From Thermoanaerobacteraceae bacterium (lineage in GTDB: Bacteria; Bacillota; Thermoanaerobacteria; Thermoanaerobacterales; UBA4877): 34,139 nucleotides of DNA. Location of the stretch: assembly GCA_030016635.1 (NCBI GenBank), contig JASEJQ010000022.1:1-34139 (forward strand), read 5' to 3'. The translations under genes and the position numbers were made by a program. Positions within the stretch are counted from its first letter, which is position 1. Each line of letters opens with the position of its first letter. Of the stretch, positions 23,991-30,974 are shown one piece after another. The notes under the pieces were generated by a model. That model was given only the letters and a program-made list of their open reading frames with translations, ran no database searches and had not been told where the DNA came from.

Positions 23991-24338
23991 TTATATAATT
24001 CTGTTATCCTTATCTACAAAAACTACTTTAGGTTTATAGTTTTCAAGCTCTTCCTTATCATATATCCCATAGCTTATGATTATTACAACATCTCCTGCCT
24101 GGGCCAGCCTGGCAGCTGCCCCATTGAGGCAGATTACGCCGCTGCCGGCCTTGCCGGGTATGGCATATGTCTCAAACCTCTCCCCATTATTGAGGTTTAC
24201 TACCTGGACCTTTTCATTGGGAAGTATGTCGGCCTCCTTCATCAGTGTTTCATCTATGGTTATGCTGCCCATATAATTGAGATTGGCCTCTGTAACCACT
24301 GCCCTGTGTATTTTGGACTTCATCATCTCTCTAAGCAT
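23991..24338 (-). CDS. panD: Aspartate 1-decarboxylase (PanD)
   Basis: PanD makes beta-alanine from aspartate for pantothenate synthesis. It is a pyruvoyl enzyme made as a proenzyme that cleaves itself before a serine. [20 protein letters not shown] is the standard opening, and the YMGS cleavage site gives Gly24-Ser25 when counted from ATG 24338, the canonical position. This is why I prefer that start over ATG 24344. The substrate-binding Lys9 (in MMKSK), Tyr58-type region (FETYAIPG) and [12 protein letters not shown] follow. The 115-residue length is normal. The start overlaps the panC stop by 8 bases, and a perfect hairpin follows the gene. Confidence 0.95.
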   Translation of the reverse strand: MLREMMKSKIHRAVVTEANLNYMGSITIDETLMKEADILPNEKVQVVNLNNGERFETYAIPGKAGSGVICLNGAAARLAQAGDVVIIISYGIYDKEELENYKPKVVFVDKDNRII

Positions 24339-25185
24339 CTTCATACCCCCAGAGGATATTATCTATGAGTCTCGTTTTGCCGACATACACAGCCAATGCC
24401 ACAAGGGCCTTATCCTTTATAACTTCCAGGTCCTCTAATGTGCAGGGGTTTGCAATGGATATATATTGGATGCTGGTATATGGTTTTGAAGATATCATTA
24501 CCTCCATGACTTTCTTTATATTATCAGGGTTTCTCTCTCCTTTATCCAGCATGCCCTTAGCCTTTAAAAGTGATTGATAAAGTACGGGTGCCACTTTCCT
24601 TTCTTCATAAGATAGATAAGAGTTTCTTGAACTCCTGGCCAAGCCGTCCTCTTCTCTTACTGTGGGTGCTCCGATTACTTCAACAGGTATATTTAAGTCC
24701 CTTACCATCCTCTTTATTACAACAAGCTGCTGATAGTCCTTTTGCCCGAAGACAGCTATGTCAGGCTGGATTATGTTAAACAGCTTGCTTACCACTGTGG
24801 CTACGCCGGTGAAGTGGCCTGGCCTGAATGTACCGCACAAATTGTCTGTAATTTTTTCTACCACCACATGGGTAAGCAGCTCTTCCGGATACATCTCCGG
24901 CACCTCTGGTGCGAATACAACGTCTATACCTACATCTTCACAGAGCCTCAGGTCTCTTTTCATATTTCTCGGGTAACTTTCATAATCCTCATTAGGGCCA
25001 AACTGTATAGGGTTTACAAATATGCTCACCGCAACGAAGTCTGATTTCTCTCTTGCCATCCTCATGAGAGAGAGATGGCCCTCATGGAGGTAGCCCATGG
25101 TTGGTACCAGTCCTATCCTTTTGCCCTCTTTTTTAGCCTTTCTCACAATGCTCCTTACCTCATTGATCGTCTTTATGCATTCCAT
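24331..25185 (-). CDS. panC: Pantothenate synthetase (PanC)
   Basis: PanC joins pantoate and beta-alanine with ATP to give pantothenate. The 284-residue protein has [15 protein letters not shown] with the nucleotide-binding HxGH at 34-37, the [13 protein letters not shown] pantoate segment, FGQKDYQQL and [11 protein letters not shown] (the KMSKS-like loop). AAAGGAGGATT precedes ATG 25185, and panD follows at once. panB (ketopantoate hydroxymethyltransferase) is not in the window, so the pathway is split or relies on another locus. A GGCCWGGCC copy at 24816 lies inside. A structured leader upstream suggests attenuation. Confidence 0.95.
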   Translation of the reverse strand: MECIKTINEVRSIVRKAKKEGKRIGLVPTMGYLHEGHLSLMRMAREKSDFVAVSIFVNPIQFGPNEDYESYPRNMKRDLRLCEDVGIDVVFAPEVPEMYPEELLTHVVVEKITDNLCGTFRPGHFTGVATVVSKLFNIIQPDIAVFGQKDYQQLVVIKRMVRDLNIPVEVIGAPTVREEDGLARSSRNSYLSYEERKVAPVLYQSLLKAKGMLDKGERNPDNIKKVMEVMISSKPYTSIQYISIANPCTLEDLEVIKDKALVALAVYVGKTRLIDNILWGYEDA

Positions 25186-25350
25186 AATAAAAAATCCTCC
25201 TTTTCTGGGAGGGAAAATAAAAGGCCTTTCCCGCGCAGAGAAAGACCATCATACTCTATCTTTCCCGTCCCGGTCTAAAATAAGATCCAAGCGGTATGCT
25301 ATTAACATACTCCTTGCGGTCAGGCTCATAAAAGATGCCCACCATCTATA
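25186..25350 (-). promoter_or_regulatory. panCD leader with terminator-like attenuator and short open frame
   Basis: On the minus strand a TATAAT (about 25350) is followed by roughly 150 nt of leader. It contains a 29-codon open frame (25345-25256), whose peptide starts MVGIFYEPDRKEYVNS, and a stem GTATG/CATAC with AAG/CTT outside it. Next comes a stem GGTCTTTC/GAAAGGCC (25223-25247) with TTTTATTTT directly after. A second pairing, GGGAAA with TTTCCC, would overlap the terminator stem. The shape is that of a regulated leader, such as the pan motif RNAs reported upstream of pan genes, but I cannot confirm that consensus. Confidence 0.45.
25214..25247 (-). terminator. Attenuator-type terminator in the panC leader
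   Basis: On the minus strand, GGTCTTTC (25240-25247 reversed) pairs with GAAAGGCC (25223-25230 reversed), with a 9-base loop and one G-U pair. The U-rich TTTTATTTT follows at 25214-25222. It lies upstream of the panC start, so it can only work as a leader attenuator or as the end of an upstream RNA. Confidence 0.6.
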
Positions 25351-25411
25351 TTATAACATAGCCTTCTTTAATCTGCCTAAGAGTTTTTGCCGCATATTTT
25401 TTGATACTATA

Positions 25412-25780
25412 TCATTGACCTTTAAGCATAACGCTTTTAGATAATTGATAAATAATATACTGGTTCAAACTTACTTTCTCCATAGCGGCCCTTTCACTCA
25501 AAACTTTATGCAGACTCTTTGGAATTCTGACAACAAACTTGCCTGAATATTCTTCTCCTACGGGTTCAGGTATTTTCTCACTGTTTTCAAGAGCATCTTC
25601 TATCCAGCATCTTTTTGCATCCTCCAGCATTGTATAGACTTCTTCGATTGTGTCAGCCTGAGTTATGCATCCTGGCAGTTCTACTATCCTCGCAGCAAAG
25701 CCGCCTTCCGGACTTGGTTTTATTTCTATGGTGTATGGTAGTTTCATATAATAATCCATGTCTTTATTCAAACTCGTCAT
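25412..25780 (-). CDS. HicB-like antitoxin with C-terminal ribbon-helix-helix domain
   Basis: Residues about 12-65 show the HicB partial RNase-H fold: MKLPYTIEIKPSPEGGFAAR, IVELPGCITQADTIEEVYTM. The C-terminus FVVRIPKSLHKVLSERAAME, then VSLNQYIIYQLS, is a ribbon-helix-helix DNA-binding domain. This pairing is typical of HicB antitoxins, which neutralise HicA mRNA interferases and repress their operon. No hicA gene is found on either side: upstream there is a short interrupted frame, downstream the panC leader. It is therefore an orphan. The start is uncertain (ATG 25780, a TTG at 25771 or ATG 25759 or 25747). A good -35/-10 pair lies upstream. Confidence 0.75.
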   Translation of the reverse strand: MTSLNKDMDYYMKLPYTIEIKPSPEGGFAARIVELPGCITQADTIEEVYTMLEDAKRCWIEDALENSEKIPEPVGEEYSGKFVVRIPKSLHKVLSERAAMEKVSLNQYIIYQLSKSVMLKGQ

Positions 25781-25825
25781 CTCCCTCCAATAAATCTATA
25801 GCCATCTCTACATAAGTCTATAATT
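25757..25825 (-). pseudogene. Tiny interrupted frame upstream of the HicB gene
   Basis: After AGAGGTG, a TTG starts MSKL and hits an amber stop. The same frame then continues TYVEMAIDLLEGDDEFE to a stop overlapping hicB in another frame. Only about 22 codons are involved, so it may be a relic of a small partner or chance. Confidence 0.2.
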
Positions 25826-25850
25826 TACTCAAGGTTTCACCTCTCTTTAT

Positions 25851-25879
25851 ATAGTACCGCATATAGTATCATTAGTCAA
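25851..25879 (-). promoter_or_regulatory. Sigma-A promoter of the HicB gene
   Basis: The minus strand shows TTGACT (25874-25879), a 17-base spacer and TACTAT (25851-25856). This is the best sigma-A type match near this gene. It lies about 70 bases before the ATG. Confidence 0.6.
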
Positions 25880-25916
25880 GTGTTTTTTAACTTAACTACT
25901 ATTTTATTAGATTATA

Positions 25917-27212
25917 TCATTCTTCTCCCAACAATTTCCTACCTTTATTGTAGAACTCGTCCATAAGGTCTTCAGGTACAAATATCCCCCCTGTAGCCCA
26001 TGCCATATGTATACCTTTCCCCCTTATACCCAGAAGACCGGCTGCAGCCGAGGGCTCTACCTTTATTCCCTCCTTATCCTTTAATATGGCCAGCATTCTG
26101 TAGAGGTCATCGTCATTTACTGTAAATATGCCGCCTACAAGCCTTTCTACTATCCTGCCGGCGAATTTAGATGGCCTGCCTACGGCCAGGCCATCGGCCT
26201 CCGTCCTGCCATCCAGACCAAAGTCAAATACACTCACCCTGTCATGCAGGCCAGTCATAAGTCCTAAAAGCATACATGGAGAATGGCTGGGCTCTGCAAA
26301 ATAACATCTTACATTGTCACCGAACACATGCTTCAGGCCGAAGGTTATGCCTCCCGGTGCCCCACCCACACCGCAGGGTATATACACGTTTATCGGGTTA
26401 TCTTCCGATATATTTATACCCATGTCATCCAACTGTTTTTTTAGCCTCAGTGCGGCAACACTGTAGCCGAGGAATAGGTCCTTTGAGTTTTCATCATCTA
26501 CAAAATAGTCCATAGGATTTTGAGAGGATAACCTCCTGCCCTCCTCCACTGCCTTAGAGTAGTCTGATGTATACTCTATTACATTTACACCTCTCTCCCT
26601 CAAGAGCCTCTTCTTCCACTCCTTTGCATCTGCAGACATATGTACTGTCACTTTGAACCCTAAGGCAGAGCCCATTATACCTATGCTGAGTCCCAGGTTA
26701 CCCGTAGAACCAACAGATATTGAGTAGTTACTAAAAAATTCTCTGAATTTCGGTCCAGACATAATGGAGTAGTCATCTGTAATATTTAGCAGGCCATTGT
26801 TTATTACCAGTTCTTCTGCATGTTTTAAGACCTCATAGACCCCTCCCCTGGCCTTTACCGACCCGGCCACAGGAAGCTCATTGTCGCATTTAAGATACAG
26901 CGGCCCCTCAAAAGCCTCTCCAAATCTTTTCTTTAATTCCTTAGCAACATCAGATATCTCTACCAGTCTTGACTCAATTATGCCATCCTCCACCTTCGGA
27001 AAGAGTTTCTTAATAAGCGAAGCAAACCTTTTCCATCGTGCCTCAGCATCAAGTATATCATCAAATGTCAGAGGTAAATTAGGTAATATTTCTTTTGCCA
27101 TGCCAACCTCTGGATTTTTCCAAAAGACCGGCTTACAATGGGTTACATCCTTTAAGAGTGGGTATTCATTTAACCATGTCTCCATTGGTTTCCCAAGGAC
27201 TATGTTATTCAT
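25917..27212 (-). CDS. dsdA: D-serine dehydratase (D-serine ammonia-lyase)
   Basis: This PLP enzyme converts D-serine to pyruvate and ammonia. The 431-residue protein is of normal length. It shows LPVAGSVKARGGVYEV with the PLP-binding Lys120, the phosphate-binding SVGSTGNLGLSIG, the VKVEPSAAAG-like end (GIKVEPSAAAGLLG) and the N-terminal VTHCKPVFWKNP typical of DsdA. GGAAGGAG precedes ATG 27212. It is a single-gene unit: it follows the terminator of the hydantoin operon and has its own promoter. One GGCCWGGCC copy is at 26184. In context it could handle D-amino acids, but no direct link to the hydantoin operon is shown. Confidence 0.93.
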   Translation of the reverse strand: MNNIVLGKPMETWLNEYPLLKDVTHCKPVFWKNPEVGMAKEILPNLPLTFDDILDAEARWKRFASLIKKLFPKVEDGIIESRLVEISDVAKELKKRFGEAFEGPLYLKCDNELPVAGSVKARGGVYEVLKHAEELVINNGLLNITDDYSIMSGPKFREFFSNYSISVGSTGNLGLSIGIMGSALGFKVTVHMSADAKEWKKRLLRERGVNVIEYTSDYSKAVEEGRRLSSQNPMDYFVDDENSKDLFLGYSVAALRLKKQLDDMGINISEDNPINVYIPCGVGGAPGGITFGLKHVFGDNVRCYFAEPSHSPCMLLGLMTGLHDRVSVFDFGLDGRTEADGLAVGRPSKFAGRIVERLVGGIFTVNDDDLYRMLAILKDKEGIKVEPSAAAGLLGIRGKGIHMAWATGGIFVPEDLMDEFYNKGRKLLGEE

Positions 27213-27260
27213 AATTATTCTCCTTCCTGCAGCTTATTCATGTTATTAAGTTTGTACATT

Positions 27261-27289
27261 ATTTTATATTAGTTATAATATATTGCCAA
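27261..27289 (-). promoter_or_regulatory. dsdA: Candidate promoter of dsdA
   Basis: On the minus strand TTGGCA (27284-27289), a 17-base spacer and TAAAAT (27261-27266) lie about 50 bases before the start codon. A second TATAAT lies further upstream with a weak -35. Confidence 0.5.
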
Positions 27290-27409
27290 TTAACCAGAAA
27301 TTCATGATTCAGATCTCACAGATAAAATCGGATAGCTAAAAGGTTGGGTTAGTTATATTATACCTCAATTGTAAAACAATGTTGGACTAAAATAAAGGGG
27401 CAGATTGGC

Positions 27410-27429
27410 ATGTGCTGGTACCACCACAT
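27410..27429. repeat. 20-bp near-perfect palindrome upstream of dsdA
   Basis: ATGTGCTGGTACCACCACAT reads the same on both strands except at positions 6 and 15. It stands just outside the operon terminator and upstream of the dsdA promoters, where a dimeric regulator could bind. Confidence 0.4.
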
Positions 27430-27435
27430 AAGGGA

Positions 27436-27466
27436 CAAAAACAGGCCGGAATTTATCCAGCCTGTT
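27436..27466 (-). terminator. Terminator of the hydantoin operon
   Basis: AACAGGC (27440-27446) and GCCTGTT (27460-27466), with inner GGA/TCC pairs, form a stem. On the minus strand it is followed by TTTTTG. It lies about 45 bases after the racemase stop. Confidence 0.75.
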
Positions 27467-27510
27467 CCTTTTAGATCATAGACATGTTTTACGACAAAAC
27501 AGCTTATATA

Positions 27511-28236
27511 TTAATCCCACCATTTACGTACCTTCTCTGGTGGCTTCATATACGTGAGCCTGCTGTGTTTCACACCCATTAATATATATGCCTCTAACAT
27601 TTTTAAAGCGGCAAAGGCCGGGTCAATAACCGGTACGTCATAGCCTGCCTCTTTTAGCCGATTTTGAAGTGATCTGGCCAGGCCTACCATGCCTGTACAG
27701 CCCAGTATAATCACGTGTACATCATCTTCTTTTATAGCATTAACACTTTCATCATATAAGGCATTCTCTAACTTGCTTCTATCACCCAGCTCTAATACGG
27801 GTATATTTACATACCTTATGGACTTTAGTCTATCCTCAAGCCCCATCCTCATTATGGAGTCTTCCAGCATGGGCAAAACATTGGGTAGGACAGTAACAAT
27901 GCCCAAGTGTTGTCCCAAACCCGCTGCCAGGAGTATAGATGGTTCAAATCCACCAACGACAGGTATATCCACAATTTCTCTTGCAGCCTTAACCCCAGGG
28001 TCACCAAAGCAGTCACTTATAACCCCATCAAAGCCCTCTTCCTCGGCCTTCTTCACCTTTCTTAATATATCAGGTACAGCAAGGGCCTCATCATATTCGC
28101 ACTCTATAGATGCAGGACCATAGTCAAGATTTTCTGTCTCGATTTCTACTCCTTCTGACGCAAATCCTTTAAATTCTCTCACAGTATCTTCATTGAGTGC
28201 CTTTGATATAATTGGTATTATGACCTTTATCTTCAT
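27511..28236 (-). CDS. Aspartate/glutamate/hydantoin racemase family protein
   Basis: The 241-residue cytosolic protein has the two-cysteine acid/base pair of the Asp/Glu/hydantoin racemase family: Cys76 in ISDCFGDPGV and Cys180 in ILGCTGMVGL. The N-terminus MKIKVIIPIISKALNEDT and the late VIDPAFAALKMLEAYI are those of the hydantoin racemase branch. It probably interconverts the enantiomers of a 5-substituted hydantoin or related amide before ring opening by the other operon products. AAAGGAGTGAAATT precedes ATG 28236, and a hairpin lies in the 80-base gap upstream. It is the last gene of the operon. One GGCCWGGCC copy is at 27676. Confidence 0.85.
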   Translation of the reverse strand: MKIKVIIPIISKALNEDTVREFKGFASEGVEIETENLDYGPASIECEYDEALAVPDILRKVKKAEEEGFDGVISDCFGDPGVKAAREIVDIPVVGGFEPSILLAAGLGQHLGIVTVLPNVLPMLEDSIMRMGLEDRLKSIRYVNIPVLELGDRSKLENALYDESVNAIKEDDVHVIILGCTGMVGLARSLQNRLKEAGYDVPVIDPAFAALKMLEAYILMGVKHSRLTYMKPPEKVRKWWD

Positions 28237-28267
28237 AATTTCACTCCTTTACTTTTATTTTTTATTT

Positions 28268-28289
28268 GGGGTGGGAGTGTACCCACCCC
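28268..28289. terminator. Perfect GC-rich hairpin between HyuA-like and racemase genes
   Basis: GGGGTGGG (28268-28275), loop AGTGTA, CCCACCCC (28282-28289) form a perfect 8-bp GC stem. On the minus strand an A-rich run follows rather than T, so it is not a classic terminator. It may separate mRNA segments or protect the upstream one. Confidence 0.45.
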
Positions 28290-28316
28290 TCTATAGGAAG
28301 TTATGGAGAATGAAAA

Positions 28317-29870
28317 TTAACCTGCAAGATTTCCGGCAGCCTTTATTTTTATCCTGGTGGCATTGCCGGGTAGATACGCCAGCGGTATGTCCTCTCTTTC
28401 TACTATTTCTATAGTATCTCTTTGAGCACCTGCTTTTACGCATTCCTCTATAGCCATCTCTTCAGCCTGCCTCAATGCCTCGGCCCTGCTCATGCCATCC
28501 AAAGAGAATATCCTATCTATCTCTGCACCGACCTGCGCTATGGCTACCCCTATGGCATTGGCAACCTCATAATGCTGAGGCCTTATTACCTCGCTGCATC
28601 CTTTCAATGTCTCCGGCAATAGTACGCTACCTCCACCTACCAGTATGAGAGGTATATCACCAGCTGTCGTCTTTATCTTATCTATATTGTCTTCAACCAT
28701 TTCTTTTATTTTATATAAAGCTTTTTCAACCAGGCCTTTATCCAGTCCTTTTACTTTCTCGGGATTACCCATTACGGCCAGGCCGCCTGCCACGGCCACA
28801 TCAGACGCAGTCAGTGTGGACCCGCCAAAGACAAGTCCCTTTTCTTCCAGCTTGTAACCTACGCTGTCAGGACCCACTGTCACTATATCGTCCTTTTCCC
28901 TTACAATGCTACCGCCACCCAATCCAATGGATATGAGATCTGGCATACGGAAATTAGTCCTCACTCCACCAATCTCCACAGCCATGGCAGACTGTCTTGG
29001 AAAGCCATTCACCAAAACTCCTATATCCGACGTAGTACCTCCCACATCTACCACTACAGCATTTTTTGCCCTTGAGAGATATGCTGCCCCTCTCAAGCTA
29101 TTAGTAGGCCCACTGGCTATTGTCATTATAGGGTATCTCATGGCATATTCTACCGACATTAAGGTCCCATCGTTTTGGGCTAGATATAAGACTGCTTCAA
29201 TCCCCTTTTTCTTTAAAGCTTCCTGAAATCCACTGGCCAGCTTTTTAATCACCCCGGCCAAAGCGGCATTTAGTATGGTCGCATTCTCTCTTTCGATAAG
29301 GCCGATGCTTCCTATTTCATGGGAAACAGAAATATCAACCCTGTCCCCCAATCTTTCCTTAAATATCTCTGCCACTTTGTCTTCGTGCTCTGTGTTAACC
29401 GGAGAGAACACCGATGTTATTGCAATTGCATCAAAATCCCCGTCTATCTCTTCAGCTATCTTATCTATTTCATCATAGTCAAGCCCATACAGTTCCTCGC
29501 CGTTAAACTCATATCCGCCACTAATTATATAGTATTTCCTGCCTATGGCATCAATTAGGTCTTGAGGCCACCCCACCATTGGTTTTATGGCCATGGTAGC
29601 AGGTTTACCTATTCTAACTACTGCTACTCTTCTAAGTCCCTTCCTCTCTACTATGGCATTGGTACAGTGGGTTGTGCCCAACATAACATAATTTATATCC
29701 TTTGTATCAATATTTTTCTGGATTAATACCTTATTCAACGAATTATATATCCCTGAGGTTACATCCTCAGTAGTTGGAGATTTGGCTTTAGCAACAACAT
29801 TGTTATTTTCGTCCAGTATCACGGCATCTGTATTTGTGCCTCCTACATCTATCCCAATCCTGTAGTTCAT
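28317..29870 (-). CDS. Hydantoinase/oxoprolinase HyuA-like protein
   Basis: The 517-residue ASKHA-type protein shows the phosphate loops RIGIDVGGTNTDAVILDENN (4-23) and AVVVDVGGTTSDIGVLVNG (about 270), plus GLGGGSIV and VGGGSVLLPETL near the C-terminus. Proteins of this type form the ATP-dependent A subunit that opens hydantoins or 5-oxoproline. The classical partner HyuB (about 550 residues) is absent from the operon, and the usual long A subunit (about 650-700) is shorter here. This form therefore resembles the stand-alone HyuA-like proteins that travel with DUF917. The start overlaps the DUF917 stop (ATGA). The exact substrate is unknown. Confidence 0.8.
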   Translation of the reverse strand: MNYRIGIDVGGTNTDAVILDENNNVVAKAKSPTTEDVTSGIYNSLNKVLIQKNIDTKDINYVMLGTTHCTNAIVERKGLRRVAVVRIGKPATMAIKPMVGWPQDLIDAIGRKYYIISGGYEFNGEELYGLDYDEIDKIAEEIDGDFDAIAITSVFSPVNTEHEDKVAEIFKERLGDRVDISVSHEIGSIGLIERENATILNAALAGVIKKLASGFQEALKKKGIEAVLYLAQNDGTLMSVEYAMRYPIMTIASGPTNSLRGAAYLSRAKNAVVVDVGGTTSDIGVLVNGFPRQSAMAVEIGGVRTNFRMPDLISIGLGGGSIVREKDDIVTVGPDSVGYKLEEKGLVFGGSTLTASDVAVAGGLAVMGNPEKVKGLDKGLVEKALYKIKEMVEDNIDKIKTTAGDIPLILVGGGSVLLPETLKGCSEVIRPQHYEVANAIGVAIAQVGAEIDRIFSLDGMSRAEALRQAEEMAIEECVKAGAQRDTIEIVEREDIPLAYLPGNATRIKIKAAGNLAG

Positions 29871-30961
29871 TTAGAAGCCACCCCCTCATAGCGTTCCTCA
29901 ATAGGTACATAGTCAATATCATATCCGAAATATCTAGGCCCTACCAATTTTAAGCCTTCCTCTGTCCTCCACTGCTCGTTACATGGTATACCTATAACTA
30001 TACCTCTATAACCGTACTTTAACATCTCTGTGGTTATCGGTTTACCTGTGTCCGGGTCTAATACCGATATTAGGTCAGGAACTGAAGCCACAACGTTGTC
30101 ATCTACCCGTGCCACCAGATTTTCATTCTGAAATTCTATTTCCAGCTTTTTCCCTTTATACTCATCTATTCCATCAAAGAATGCATTGCCCCTCGCAAAA
30201 CCACCCATTGTCCGCCTTTGCACATCCGTAATCTTGCCCTTAAAGAGGAGATAACCATGGGTAATCTCCAGTATCTTATCTAAAGGGTTCTCATTTCTTA
30301 AACCTGCTTCTCTTATGGCCTTACCTATGGACTCGGCCAGTGTCATTGTACCCCTTACTGCCCCCTCTTTTAATTGTTTCCCCAGCATTGGATAAATAGC
30401 AATCATGGAACTGCCACCCATTTCTACAGTTGCTGTTCTGGCAAGTCTTTCAGACCATTTATTGGTTATAGTCTGGAGGAGCATCTTATTGCCCTTTTCG
30501 TCGCTAATACTCATAGGGGTGGAAGAGATGCCATGAAGTGTAAAAGTCACCATCTGCAGTTCAGGGAAAGCCCTGCCCATACCGTCGGCATCCACTACTG
30601 GAAGGTTAAGTCTTGCAGCTAAGGCAAGGGGTATCATTGAATTTAATCCACCTGCCTCTATGGAAATAGTGGCATAAATATCTTTACCAAGGTAATTCTT
30701 TAAAAGCTCAAAAGCCCAGAATGGTTCCTCCCCATTAGGTATTTTTTCAACCAGCACCGTCGGTGCCCCCATCATAGCAGATGGGACCACCAGGGCATTA
30801 TCCGGCACCTCATCTACATCTATTAATGTTACAGGTCCGTAGTCCTCTATGGCCTGCAGGGCCATTAATTTACCCACATAGGGGTCTCCTCCACCACCGG
30901 TACCCAGAATAGGTGCAGCAGTGGCAATGTCTTCTATTGCCTGTGCATTCAGTTTACGCAT
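29867..30961 (-). CDS. DUF917 family protein (S-methyl-thiohydantoin desulfurase-type)
   Basis: The 364-residue protein has the DUF917 opening: IATAAPILGTGGGGDPYVGK. Next come ALVVPSAMMGAPTVLVEKIP, LPVVDADGMGRAFPELQMVT and the C-terminal DLISVLDPDTGKPITTE. I recall the family's newer name as S-methyl-thiohydantoin desulfurase-like, from memory. It regularly occurs with HyuA-like proteins and NCS1 permeases. It should act in the cytosol on a hydantoin-related compound. An earlier in-frame ATG exists at 30991, but AAAAGGAGG lies six bases before ATG 30961, and the upstream permease ends at 30975. The true start is therefore 30961. Confidence 0.82.
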   Translation of the reverse strand: MRKLNAQAIEDIATAAPILGTGGGGDPYVGKLMALQAIEDYGPVTLIDVDEVPDNALVVPSAMMGAPTVLVEKIPNGEEPFWAFELLKNYLGKDIYATISIEAGGLNSMIPLALAARLNLPVVDADGMGRAFPELQMVTFTLHGISSTPMSISDEKGNKMLLQTITNKWSERLARTATVEMGGSSMIAIYPMLGKQLKEGAVRGTMTLAESIGKAIREAGLRNENPLDKILEITHGYLLFKGKITDVQRRTMGGFARGNAFFDGIDEYKGKKLEIEFQNENLVARVDDNVVASVPDLISVLDPDTGKPITTEMLKYGYRGIVIGIPCNEQWRTEEGLKLVGPRYFGYDIDYVPIEERYEGVASK

Positions 30962-30974
30962 AATTGTCCTCCTT

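Larger units (their letters stand above)
27213..27510. other. Intergenic region upstream of dsdA
   Basis: This 298-base non-coding stretch holds, from right to left on the minus strand, the terminator of the hydantoin operon, a near-perfect 20-bp palindrome (27410-27429), a TATAAT, and a promoter close to dsdA. A small inverted repeat ATTGT-AAA-ACAAT occurs near 27369-27381. I see no gene. Confidence 0.6.
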
